Below, one piece after another: positions 33,041-43,241 of a stretch of DNA of 64,000 nt. Under the pieces are notes generated by a model, which was not told the origin of the DNA, did no database searches, and saw nothing but the letters and a program-made list of their open reading frames with translations. Numbering within the stretch: position 1 is the stretch's first letter; every line of letters starts with the position of its first letter. This DNA comes from Seminavis robusta (Eukaryota; Bacillariophyta; Bacillariophyceae; Naviculales; Naviculaceae), in assembly GCA_903772945.1 (NCBI GenBank), contig CAICTM010000335.1:1-64000 (forward strand), written 5' to 3'. The position numbers and the translations under genes were made by a program.

Positions 33041-34239
33041 TCACCTCTGCTCTGTTCATATGCCCTTGCTGCCCCTCTGTTGTCATTTGTGGCCATTCCA
33101 GTCTGATTGGGCGTATTGCTGGCCATTGTGTTGTTGGTTGGTCGCACTGGTTTCTTTTTGGGGTTGCATTTCTCGAATTGAGGGCTCTTGATTCAGGCAT
33201 CTGGTTGGTGTATCGTTTACCGTGGTGGCCTTTTTGGTATCTTTATCGCGCCAAAAAGGAAGGCGGCATGGCCCACTTTATATAGATTTTCAAGTAATGA
33301 TATAAAAAAATCTAGGGCCATAGGTGTATAACTAGTACTAAGATATAACCATATATTTCACCTACCAGAACTATAAGTACTGAGTACCGGTACACTAGTT
33401 AAGCCTACACAAAAAGTCTCCCCAGTTCACCTGATTTCAAGTAAATACCATGAAAATAGCAGCATGGTGTGAAAAGTCTTTTTTTCTGTTGACCTGTTGA
33501 CCTGTGGTGCCGCCAAGCGCCAAGCGCTGTGCGCCTACCGGCCTACCCGTACAGTTAATCCAGCTATAATAGTTGCGTGGAGCGTGGAGCTCTTACATGA
33601 TCAGCTCATTATTATGCGCGAGCTGCTGCGTGTCAAAATGCCACCTAAGCTATTTCGTTTTTTGTTCCTTGTTCTTCAGAGCTTCTTCAGAGACCTCTGA
33701 TTGGTTGAGACTCTTCACTTTCGTAAGAAGAACCCTTTCGTGGCATCACCAACACATCATAGCCTTTTTTCCACCACCACGCAGGAGCACTGCTAGTCCA
33801 CATAAGCCTGATCTGGATGGTTGATGACGCATTCACAGAATTCTCAGGTCCTTCCACAGAACAGATGAAAAGTACCCCTGAACCCAATAAAATATTATTA
33901 TTATTTGGATTTCGCGGTATTGCGCGTATTGTTTCAACGATGCTCAGGAGCTGCGATGCTCAGGCCTCCTTCTGCTGCCTTCTACCAGAGAACGGATAGC
34001 CGCAGAGACTTTCGAGGTTGTGACCTCGATCCCGCCGCAGGAATGGTCTTGCGCGTCTTTTTACCTTAGAACCGCTGCCCAAGCGGAAGAGTTTGGGTTC
34101 ACCTATGACTGCTCGACGATAAGAAGGGTGACTTATGCTGTTCCTCCAATTCTGCGATGCCTTCTTTGTTGCGTTTGCTGAACAACAGCAGCTTTGTGCT
34201 TACCAGTCTACCGATAGCTTTACTGACTTTTGGCGATTT
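33041..34239. other. Non-coding DNA
   Basis: AT-rich stretch (33280-33420) and short unsupported frames only. Short tandem pieces such as CGCCAAGCGCCAAGCGC occur near 33511. Nothing else recognised. Confidence 0.5.
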
Positions 34240-34575
34240 TACCAGAAAAATCTCAACATGAATTGATCATTACTCAAATCGCTCATGATGAATTCATCAT
34301 CAAGTTCAATACTTTCATCATTAATTCATCATGAATGTTTAAATTCATCACTAATTCAATTATTTTCATCAAAATTCATCACATTGCAGCACAAATGCAC
34401 GCTGTATTTTCAATAAATTTCATCACGGATTCATGATGAATTGATGATGAATTCAAAGTTTCATCATGAATTCATCACCAATGTAATTGCTTTCATCATT
34501 AATTCATGATGAATGGTTTAATTCATCACCAATTCATCAAGTTTTAGAAAATTCATCATAATTCATCATAGGGGA
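34240..34575. repeat. Dense palindromic ATTCATCATGAAT repeats
   Basis: About 20 occurrences of TTCATCA or its complement TGATGAA fill 330 bp, often fused as ATGATGAATTCATCAT. Because the unit is itself nearly self-complementary, the whole stretch can fold on itself. There is no open frame. Confidence 0.8.
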
Positions 34576-34690
34576 GACATTCCGGCGGTTTTACGTTGTG
34601 TACGGTATTGGTACTGGACTATGCTACGGTAGCGCTAGAGCTACAGCTACCGCTGATGATCGACCGTACGAGAATTTTAATTTGATGCCA

Positions 34691-35170
34691 CAGCACCTCC
34701 AGGTAAAACAGAGGTAATTGAAAAAACTCTTTTTGGAAAAAAGAAAATCACTCTTTTAATAAAAGTTGAGTCCCACTCAGACAGCTGTCTTAAAGCACAA
34801 GACAATGACTCTGTCTTAAGACAGCCGTCTTAAACTTAAGACGATGACCGTCTTAAAGAAGTAATTGTCTTATGCTTAATTAAGACGATGTCTTTTTTGT
34901 GTCAGGAGGATGGAGTAGTTTTATAATTTAATGACTAAACAATCTCCACATCCCCCTGAATGTTTCAGACGCCGTCTTATGTATAAGACACTGACCGTCT
35001 TTTAAAGACAATGACTGTCTTATGCTTAAGACGGTCTTATACTCTATAAGACAGCCGTCTTAAGACAGAGTCATCGTCTGATACTTTAAGAGAGCTGGTT
35101 ATCTTGTAAATTTTAACAAAACTGTTTATAGCTTTTTTCCAAGAATCAATCTTGTTACCCCAAGGTGCAG
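34691..35170. mobile_element. Foldback/MITE-like element with long imperfect inverted repeats
   Basis: The left arm CAGCACCT-x2-AGGTAA (34691) faces TTACCCCAAGGTGCAG (ends 35170). Further inside, TTGGAAAAAAG recurs inverted. CAATGACTCTGTCTTAAGAC near 34802 matches the reverse complement of GTCTTAAGACAGAGTCATCG near 35077. Between the arms the hexamer GTCTTA/TAAGAC is repeated more than fifteen times in both directions. No coding capacity and no clear target duplication. Confidence 0.6.
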
Positions 35171-36216
35171 GGACTGGATACATGCATGCGTGACTCACTT
35201 TCATTCATTATGACGCAGGCTTGAGGACTGAGGAGAAGATGTTCCTCGCTTTGACCCCACGATGTCCTGGCTTTCACAGATACTTGAAATTACCTCAAAT
35301 CAACTTTGCAAACTGCTGCCTAGCTAGGACCAAGCCAAGACATGCACCAACACTGCCTTATTACTGTGGATAAAGTCAATTGTCTCAACATTGGGACAAA
35401 ATGCATTGACCAAACCAACAAATCTGCTAGAATCGAGTCAAAGTTACTTCTACAATGTGAAAGTGCTACATGGAAGTGGATCTAGATCTGACTCCTACCC
35501 TACACTAGACATTTTTGCCAGCTTGATTATTCCACATCTTTGACTATTTCAACCAAGATCTCCAAAGGAAAATCATTTCCAGCAAGGCTACCCATTTCAG
35601 TGCAGTCCTGAAGTCCTGACCTTTGAGACCCTGCCTCAACTGCTGCCTTGGTAACCAAGAATGCCTCAAACCTCTGAAACCTCAAAGAGAAATCCCAGCC
35701 TCCTCATCAGCTAATGCAATAAAATATTTGGGGCCTGTAGGCACAAGGCCAAGTTTCATAAGGAAATGAGAAAACACAGCCAGCACTGATGAGACAGTTG
35801 GATGAAAGAGTCGTGAGATATCATCCATGGAATCAAAAGATATTTGCAAATTTGAGGCTCAGCGTAAATTGACTTTATCAGTCACTCTTACTGAAATCCT
35901 AGAAAAGGCTGTCTAACAGATAGATGCTTTTCAAGCAGAAGATTCTACGGAAGTGGGCAATTTTAGTGGCGCTGATCTCCCCTTCCATGTCTTGTCTTTA
36001 CTTTTTTCAGTGGCACTGCTCGAACCATTATAGATCCTAGTAGCATGATTTGCTGGTTACGAATCTTCTTCATGTATTATTTTGTATTATTCAGTGTTTG
36101 CCATGTCTTGCTTCTATTCGCGCCCATGGATGAAAGCAAGACTCCGTGACTGCATGATTTGATATTTATTAATAGCAGCCAAACCAAATTCAACTGATGT
36201 GTCAACAAACATACCG
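35171..36216. other. Non-coding DNA
   Basis: Ordinary-complexity sequence with many stops in all frames; no gene, repeat or RNA gene recognised. Confidence 0.5.
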
Positions 36217-37944
36217 CTAGTTCCCATTGTGATCCATCAAAGCAGCAGCTGTTTCTTCGCGTGTCGGAGGAGGGTAGTACAATGCTTTGAGAGTGAAATC
36301 GTCTGGCGTGTAGTTCTCCACCAAGAACTGAACGCGCTCGAAACATTTCAAATCATCAATCAGAACCACTGCCGGAAGCGCTTTCCTCTCTTGTTCATCA
36401 ACATCGCTTTCACCACCATTGCTGGAGCCATTATCGTCATCATCGATGCAATAACACACTAGCGCTTGAAAAATATCCTCCGCTGAGGGTACCAGAGCCG
36501 AGCAAGCGAATGGTCCAATCGTGACCCCACCAGCCAAGGCCGCACCATTGATGATGACTCCCTCGTGTGTTGGGTTATCTTCTTCGGTGTATCCAACTCG
36601 GCGCATGCACCAAATTGCCTCGTCGGCAGAAGCTACGGGAAGATCTTCCAGCCGTTGCAAGAGATCGAATTCTCTTCTCGTAATTGGTGGTTGTGAGTGT
36701 CTGGGAGTCTGCTCCCTGCAGTTTTCCTCCTCGTGATATTCCTCACCGTCATCTCGTTGCTGCTGGAGTTCGTCCTGTTCTCGTTGTTGTTGTTGCTGCT
36801 GCTGCTGCTGCTCCAAGATGGCCGCATCCAAATGCAATTGTGCAATGTGTTCTACCACTCGACCTTCTTGTCTCGCAATGATTACATTTTGTCTCAACTG
36901 TTCAGCTAGACCTTCCCCTGCGACTTCTGGGGGTGCTTCGTGTCCATGTGCTGGAGTGCATGTTCCGTCGTAAATAAGCCGACCGTACCACGGTAGGAGT
37001 GTCACTGTGAGGAGAACAGGATCTCCATCAGAGTCTTCATTGAAGTTGTCAAACGTTTTGAGGGCTTGAGACAAACAGTTTCGAAGTCCAAACACCTTGT
37101 AGACGGAATGATGGTTCAACTGTGACACCAAGTAGGTGCCTCCGTCATCGTCTTCTTCGTCGTCATCATCATCTGAGTCTTCTTGACCATCCATATCTCT
37201 GCTGCTCCCCACCACCCAAAAGTCGGCATGGATTCGAGTGTCCCATCCTTCTACGGCTGTTCGATGGTACAATGCTGCCCTTGCCACGTGAAACTCTGGA
37301 GGCATGTTGACCAAAGCCATGTCATTGACGGCGGGAAGTTCCTCAAAGAACTGCAGTAACAAGAGATAGATCGAGGGTCGAATCTCACCGCCGCCGTCGT
37401 CGTCCTGGACGAGATGGCGGTCCCAATACGACCAGGCAGATTGCATGTAATGATGAATCCGTTCCAAACCCGATTGCCCTTGGTGTCGCAGTTTCTCTAT
37501 GTCAGCGAGGCCATTTTGGAGGTTTGGGTCTCGGTGAACGACATTTCCCACCAAGAATCGAATGGCATCCAGCAAGAGACACAGAGGTCGTCCTTCGGCT
37601 TCTTCCAAAATCCCGTCTTTTACATTTGCGAGATGGAACGGACTCCAACGATCCTCGTCGTCGTCCTTCAAAGGAATGTAAGGTTCCGGCTTCAGGTTTG
37701 CGGCTTTTGCCATGACGCGATGAGATGCTTCCCCTGGAAGATCAAAGTCCACGGGGTATCGACCAGTCGTGGCATTTGGTGGGCCACCAATGCAGCCATG
37801 ATGCCCATTAAGGTGTGAAGCTTTTTGAAGGCTGTGTACAATGACGCGATCCCCCACTCGCCACTCTTCTTTAGAGGCAGAAGAGATGAAGGGATGATCG
37901 TCAAGAGGAGACGATGAGGTGGTGATAATGCCATGGACAACCAT
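36217..37944 (-). CDS. Hypothetical protein, probably diatom-specific family
   Basis: 575 aa, single exon from ATG at 37944. The N-terminus has a small beta-type module (W-R-V-G-D-R-V-I-V-H-S-L-Q-x-A-x-H-L-N-G-x-x-G) like the hydrophobic, glycine-ending strands of KOW/SH3-like folds. Central parts include L-P-W-Y-G-R-L-I-Y-D-G-T. Low-complexity insertions separate them: D/E-rich near 258-270, Q-rich near 388-412, D/E/Q-rich after that. The C-terminal ~150 residues look folded. Proteins with this layout are common in diatom predictions without known function; that statement is from memory. No targeting signal is evident. Confidence 0.65.
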   Translation of the reverse strand: MVVHGIITTSSSPLDDHPFISSASKEEWRVGDRVIVHSLQKASHLNGHHGCIGGPPNATTGRYPVDFDLPGEASHRVMAKAANLKPEPYIPLKDDDEDRWSPFHLANVKDGILEEAEGRPLCLLLDAIRFLVGNVVHRDPNLQNGLADIEKLRHQGQSGLERIHHYMQSAWSYWDRHLVQDDDGGGEIRPSIYLLLLQFFEELPAVNDMALVNMPPEFHVARAALYHRTAVEGWDTRIHADFWVVGSSRDMDGQEDSDDDDDEEDDDGGTYLVSQLNHHSVYKVFGLRNCLSQALKTFDNFNEDSDGDPVLLTVTLLPWYGRLIYDGTCTPAHGHEAPPEVAGEGLAEQLRQNVIIARQEGRVVEHIAQLHLDAAILEQQQQQQQQQREQDELQQQRDDGEEYHEEENCREQTPRHSQPPITRREFDLLQRLEDLPVASADEAIWCMRRVGYTEEDNPTHEGVIINGAALAGGVTIGPFACSALVPSAEDIFQALVCYCIDDDDNGSSNGGESDVDEQERKALPAVVLIDDLKCFERVQFLVENYTPDDFTLKALYYPPPTREETAAALMDHNGN

Positions 37945-38504
37945 GGTATTTGTTGTTCTTTGACTTGCTTGGTACCGTACGAATCAGTGAGGTGTGACAT
38001 GGTAACATGTGGATACCCAGAGAATGGAAAAGCCGTTGGTCCGTTGATTGATCGCCAAAGCATTTTCTTTTTGTGTTTGGGTGGCAGCTCGATCGAGCAC
38101 GAAACAGGCTCCAGTTTGGAATTTCTTCGAAGGATCTCTGACTAAGATCTTATCCATGTTTCAACGTGTCGATCTTGATGACACCGCTTTCCTCTCCACC
38201 TCACCGCTCTTCTAATTCGGAACAGATGGGATTGCTGTGGCAACACGTCTATGCATAATCAGCTCTTGTAGCTCATAGGACGGTTTCTGTGTCTTTGTCA
38301 GCTCGTTCAGCTGACAGAATTAAATCTGTGTCAGTGGAGAATGAATCGATCGTACGCTGTGGTAATACTGCCGAGTGGCGTTGTTGGCGGAATTCATTCG
38401 ATCTGGGGCGGAACGTTTGCAATTGAGCTCACAAATACAAACTGCCAACAATCAAAAAGCAAGAATCATCAGACTAAAAGAATACCATCTTTACAAGCAC
38501 CACA

Positions 38505-39692
38505 ATGAAGTTTTCCGCCACTACCCTCGCCACATTCGCTACAGTTGCTGCCTTGAGCAGTTCAACCAATGCCTTCTCGGTTGGTCCAAAGGCCAGCCCA
38601 CGTTTCGATCCTTTCCAGCTTCGAACACAAACTGGAAATCCCAAGCATGCGCGTTCTCCTCTGGGACCGCTTTTGGCCACCCCGGAGGCATCTGCTGCCG
38701 ATGCCGTTGATGACGAGGTACATAGACTCAAAGCCATGGCGGCCAAGCTGCGCCAAGAAGCCGCCGAACTGGAGGCACAACAAGCCACAGAACGAGCAAG
38801 TGCCATCGAAAAGGCGTTTGACAGATTCGACACGGACAAGGACGGAGAATTGAGTGTGGACGAACTCAAGGCGGCCTTGGAAAAGACTTTCAAGCTGGAA
38901 CTTGAGGAAGAACGAGTTCAGCGCCTCATGGATGACTTCGACACTTCCGGTGACGGTGCTTTGCAAAAGGATGAGTTTGTCGGTATCGAACAATTCCGCA
39001 ATCGGCTCGAAGCCTTGGCATCGGAGGAGCGACGCAAGGCCCTAGAGGCAACCAAGGCTGCCCAACAAGAAGCTGAAACGGCCAAGCTCATGGAGTCCAC
39101 CATGGAACTGATCAACGACAAGCAGCCAACAAACGTGGACAGGGCTGTGTCTGTGCTTCCCTATCTATTCCCCTTGATGGATGGTCTCTTGTTTGGACAA
39201 TACCTCTTGGCGGGGAACGAAAGCAACCCAGTTGTGGCGACGTTGGCCATTATCTACACACTCTACCGAAGCGTCCCCTTCAGTGGCTTCTTGGCGTTTT
39301 TTGCCCTGAGTGCCTTTTCGGGCAATCTCTCCATCAATCGTCTGGTGCGATTCAATATGCAACAGGCCATCTTTTTGGATGTCGCCCTGTTCGTCCCTGG
39401 ACTGATTGCAGCTTTGACCAGCGGTGCCACACAAGCATTGGGTTTGAACATTCCTCCCATGGTGGGAGAACTCAGCAGTGATGCACTCTTTGTCGGATTG
39501 GTGGCCATTTTGGGCTACTCTGCCGTGAGCTCGCTCCTGGGTGTCACCCCGGACAAGGTCCCTTTCGTCTCGCAAGCTGTCAATGATCGTTTGCCTTCCG
39601 CAGACATGATTGAGTTCATTGACCCGACCACCGGTGAACCTATCTTCAAGAAGACGGAGCAAGACAACAAGGATGACGAGAAAAAAGACTAA
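38505..39692 (+). CDS. EF-hand/Tic20-like plastid inner-envelope protein
   Basis: 395 aa. Residues 1-24 form a signal peptide ending T-N-A-F-S, the A-F cleavage motif of diatom bipartite plastid presequences. Two EF-hands follow a helical segment: D109-T-D-K-D-G-E-L-S-V-D-E120 and D146-T-S-G-D-G-A-L-Q-K-D-E157, both with complete calcium ligands. From about residue 215 there are four hydrophobic helices matching Tic20 (Y-L-F-P-L-M-D-G, S-V-P-F-S-G-F-L, L-V-R-F-N-M-Q-Q-A-I-F-L-D-V, then P-F-V-S-Q-A-V-N-D-R near the end). Tic20 is a component of the protein-import translocon of the inner plastid envelope. The combination suggests a calcium-sensing Tic20 relative; which side the EF-hands face is not visible from sequence. 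Confidence 0.75.
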   Translation: MKFSATTLATFATVAALSSSTNAFSVGPKASPRFDPFQLRTQTGNPKHARSPLGPLLATPEASAADAVDDEVHRLKAMAAKLRQEAAELEAQQATERASAIEKAFDRFDTDKDGELSVDELKAALEKTFKLELEEERVQRLMDDFDTSGDGALQKDEFVGIEQFRNRLEALASEERRKALEATKAAQQEAETAKLMESTMELINDKQPTNVDRAVSVLPYLFPLMDGLLFGQYLLAGNESNPVVATLAIIYTLYRSVPFSGFLAFFALSAFSGNLSINRLVRFNMQQAIFLDVALFVPGLIAALTSGATQALGLNIPPMVGELSSDALFVGLVAILGYSAVSSLLGVTPDKVPFVSQAVNDRLPSADMIEFIDPTTGEPIFKKTEQDNKDDEKKD

Positions 39693-40330
39693 AGAGATGT
39701 GAAAAAGGAATGAAGCGGAACAAGATTGAACAAAAGAATGCTTGTTCCAAACATGACACACTGTACATACAACGAGTAGAAGAAAGAAGCAGATGTAGAT
39801 AGGAAACAGACGATGTAGATAAATTGAAAGGAAATAGACAAAATTGCAAGAGAAGACACCTTCTATTTTTTAAAAGCACTACTAGGATCCAAGCCATGAA
39901 CCCAGCCAGACAGCTACTAGACTACTAGATGAACGGCATACTACAGTAGAAGCACAGCTGAAGCACTGACAACATGCTTTACCTCGGCAGGTAAACTGCC
40001 TGAGTTCTCAACCCCTTTACCTCGGCAGTCTATCTGCCTGAGCCCTCTACCCCTTTTTTGGTATTTCCTATTTGGTCTCCCAGACCACGCTCCTTTTGGT
40101 TTCCCCCTCAGTTGCACTCCAAAATCGATTTGCCCGCGTTTACTGTGTAAATTAGAGTAGCCGCACTTCAGTTGCAGAATCAACGGTCATGTGTATCCAT
40201 AAGTAACAGGTTCTCGTTCGATAAAAATAGATCGATTCGTGGATAAAGGAACCGTTGAAGTTACTAAGGTTAAGGATTTACGAAAGAATCGAGGAACGAA
40301 TCGAATGGATAAACTGATCGCACCGAAAGT
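39693..40330. other. Intergenic DNA with a short direct repeat
   Basis: Downstream of the Tic20-like gene. CCTTTACCTCGGCAG...CTGCCTGAG and a related TTTACCTCGGCAG...CTGCCTGAG unit occur near 39974 and 40014, each with a small self-complementary core (CTCGGCAG/CTGCCTGAG). No gene. 37945-38504 likewise holds no supported gene. Confidence 0.5.
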
Positions 40331-40335
40331 CCATT

Positions 40336-40770
40336 ATTGAAGGCGCAGCACTGACTTCTCTCCCTCATTGAATTCGTATGGTAAACAGGAGGTAAATCCA
40401 AGCTTGGCCGACAACAATGGTGAGTGCTTTATCCAATCGGCCGATCGATCGATTCGATTCAATCGAATCTATTATCAAGAGTGTTATTGAAGGTACAGCG
40501 CTGACTTCTCTCCCTCATTGAATTTCTATGGCAAACAGGAGAGAAGTCCGAGCTCAGCCGTCAACAGGTGAGTTGTTTTAATTATTCGAATCGATCGATC
40601 GCACCTCTATTATCTCTATTATCCAAGCCTCACTCAAACCGTCCTTCTCCGGTGCAGATGCGAAAGCCATCCCTCATTGAATCCTATGGACCATGGGATG
40701 GCAGTCAGTTCTCCGCCCATGACAGCCAAGTTGGTGGAATTTGAAAAACAATGGTAAGTCTCCGGTCGTC
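40336..40770 (+). repeat. Three diverged tandem units with exon- and splice-like sequences
   Basis: Units start near 40336, 40484 and about 40660. Each has a coding-like block (TCCCTCATTGAAT..TATGG, reading P-S-L-x-x-Y-G). In each, the block is preceded by an AG acceptor-like end (GGCGCAG, GGTACAG, GGTGCAG) and followed by a donor-like GTGAGT or GTAAGT. The intervening stretches carry ATCGATCGATC runs. It looks like tandem duplication of an intron-plus-exon unit, but no complete gene can be assembled around it. Confidence 0.55.
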
Positions 40771-41104
40771 TGCAGTTGAGCACAGAAAACAAAACTCATA
40801 TCTATTTGTTGTTTTCTCTGCTGCACTGCTGACGGCCGAGGAAATCCCATTGTCGACGATCAATCGCTCTGGATAACAGCAAGAGGAGAGGCTACCGCTA
40901 CGGAGGAGGAGGCTCTGTTAACTCCAGCCCTAGCTACCAACAGTCTGAACGGATCGTCGAGTCATTGAATGGCAACATGAGGAGGCTACGCGACAACACA
41001 CAAGAGAGTGGATCCTACTACTGGATTCACCCCTCCAGTGTTATTTCATAGTGTTTTGGTGGTGATTCCTGTGCTGGTACCCATTTTCCCGTGGGAACAG
41101 TGCT

Positions 41105-41880
41105 TGTGGAGGCTGGATTGACAATATTCATAATGTTCGGTTGTGCATGTATTCGTCATAAGGATCCAATGCAAGATAACGGCAACGGAGTGTAGCCAGC
41201 AAAGCGGAATCTGAGTGTGTTCGGTACTGTTGATACTGTCGCCGATGTAACTGTACGGTAGCCGGCTACAATGGCTGGATTAACAATATTCGGTTGTGCA
41301 TGTATTCGTCGTAAGGATCCAATGCGAAGTACCGGTAACCGTAGCGAGCAAAGCCAAACTTTCGGTACTGTTGCCACTGTCGTCGATGTAGCTATACCGC
41401 AGCCGGCTACAATGGCTGGATTCATAATATTCGGTTGTGCATGTTATTCGTCATAAGGATCCAATGCAAGATACCGCAACGGAGTGTAGCCAGCAAGCGG
41501 AATCTGAGTGTGTTCGTACTGTTGATACTGTCACCGATGTACTGTACGGTAGCCGGCTACAATGGCTGGATTAACAATATTCGGTTTTGTGCATGTATTC
41601 GTCGTAAGGATCCAATGCGAAGTACCGGTAACCGTAGCGAGCAAAGCCGAACTTTCGGTACTGTTGCCACTGTCGTCGATGTAGCTATACCTCAGCCGGC
41701 TACAATGGGTGGATTCATAATGTTCGGTTGTGCATGTATTTGTCATAAGGATCCAATGCAAGATACCGGCAACGGAGTGTAGCCAGCAAAGCGGAACCTG
41801 AGTGTGTTCGGTACTGTTGACACTGTCACGGATCGATGTAACTCTCTGCCTACGGTACCGTAGTTGGCTACAATGGCTGG
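41105..41880. repeat. Alternating A/B tandem repeat (higher-order unit ~290-300 bp)
   Basis: Five units of about 140-165 bp, each starting near GGCTGGATT..ACAATATTCGG and containing GTGCATGTATTCGT and AAGGATCCAATGC. Two subtypes alternate. Type A (41110, 41411, 41701) contains AACGGAGTGTAGCCAGC; type B (41270, 41561) contains GTAACCGTAGCGAGC. Like subtypes are more similar to each other than to their neighbours, so the repeat grew as an A-B dimer. Open frames across it are incidental. Confidence 0.8.
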
Positions 41881-41959
41881 ATTGCATGTATTTGCAATAC
41901 CGGTATGGAATCATATGGATCCAAGTAGCCAGTAAACTGACGAAACAGGAGACCAACGC

Positions 41960-42895
41960 TGAAAAAAAGCCGAATTTCCTATTTCCTGTTCCGGTGAAGC
42001 CAAAATATAGGGATAGAGATAGTCATAAGCCAACAAAACTGGAAATTGAAGGTTCTACAAATTTAGGGTTAGGAATAAATCATGATCATTCAAAGTTAGT
42101 GCACTCAACACAATAAGTCAGCAGGAGCTGTAAAGGTTAGAGTTACAATAAGGGAATGGCAGCTGGTAAATTATAGAGTAGCGGGCGGCAACACACGACG
42201 TAGTCGGGTGTTATCGCCAGGGCTAGCTTAATAAAGAAGGTTGCAATGAGGGAATGAATGATACCGAGCGACAACACACGACGTAGTCGAGTGTTGTCGC
42301 CAGGGCTGGCTTGAAAGATGGGTGCAATCTCGAACATGATCCTCCTTCTTCTATCTGTCTTTCTGCCGAGGTATCGCAGCTCCCGCTGACTTATCCTATT
42401 TCCTATTTCCTATTTCCTATTTCCTATTTTCTATTTCCTATTTCCTGTTCCGGTGAAGCCAAAATATAGGGATAGAGATAGGCGTAAGCCAACAAAACTG
42501 GAAATTGAAGGTGCTACAAATTTAGGGGTAGGAATAAATCATGATTATTCAAGGTTAGTGCACTCAACACAATAAGCCAGCAGAAACAGGTACATACGGG
42601 AGTGACAGCTGTAAATTATGGTTAGCGGGCGGCAACACACGACGAAGTCGGGTGTTGTCGCCAGGGCTAGCTTAAATTAAAAAGAAGGTTATAATGAGGG
42701 AATGATACCGGGCGGCAACACACGACGAAGTCGGGTGTTGTCGCCAGGGCTACCTTGAAAGAAGGGTGCAAGCAACACACGACGAAGTCGGGTGTTGTCG
42801 CCAGGGCTACCTTGAAAGAAGGGTGCAATCTCAAACAGATCCTCTTTCTGCTATTTGTCTTTCTGCCGAGGTATCGCAGCTCCCGCTGACTTAAA
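41960..42895. repeat. Two-copy ~450-bp block joined by a TATTTCC microsatellite
   Basis: Block 1 (about 41977-42391) and block 2 (about 42434-42893) both begin TTCCTGTTCCGGTGAAGCC and end CTGCCGAGGTATCGCAGCTC. They are separated by five to six TATTTCC units at about 42395-42440. Each block contains copies of a hairpin motif listed separately. Confidence 0.82.
42185..42825. repeat. Five copies of a GACGWAGTC-tipped hairpin motif
   Basis: The motif GGCAACACACGAC-GWA-GTCGGGTGTTGTCGCC followed by AGGGCTA/G occurs near 42186, 42269, 42628, 42713 and 42772. The arms GGCAACACACGAC and GTCGGGTGTTGTC pair at 11 of 13 positions around a three-base loop. In the last copies the motif is itself tandemly duplicated with CTTGAAAGAAGGGTGCA. 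Its conservation exceeds that of the surrounding block. Confidence 0.75.
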
Positions 42896-43241
42896 AACAT
42901 GCCTTCATCAGGGGAGTCGAGTCAACCTGGATGCAAGCTTGGTGCTTCTGAATATCGTATTGTCAAGACCAATAAGCATGAGGGGTACACCACTCAATGT
43001 TAAGAATACTAGTACGTACTTAAAAGTACAGTATTGTGTGTTAGAGTTAGAGCCAACAAATGAGAACTCTGTTCCACATCACTTTTTCGAGAGCCACTTG
43101 CGTGCAGGGTTGCGAGGTATCGGTACTACATGTAGTATCATCAGGATCCAAGAGTGTACAGTATCCATGCAGAGGTATCCATGTAAATAGTCGGTTAGCA
43201 ACACTTCAAAGAAAGCCGAAATCGAGGGAGTTCGATGTACC
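42896..43241. other. Non-coding DNA upstream of the next gene
   Basis: No supported gene; short frames only. Confidence 0.5.
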
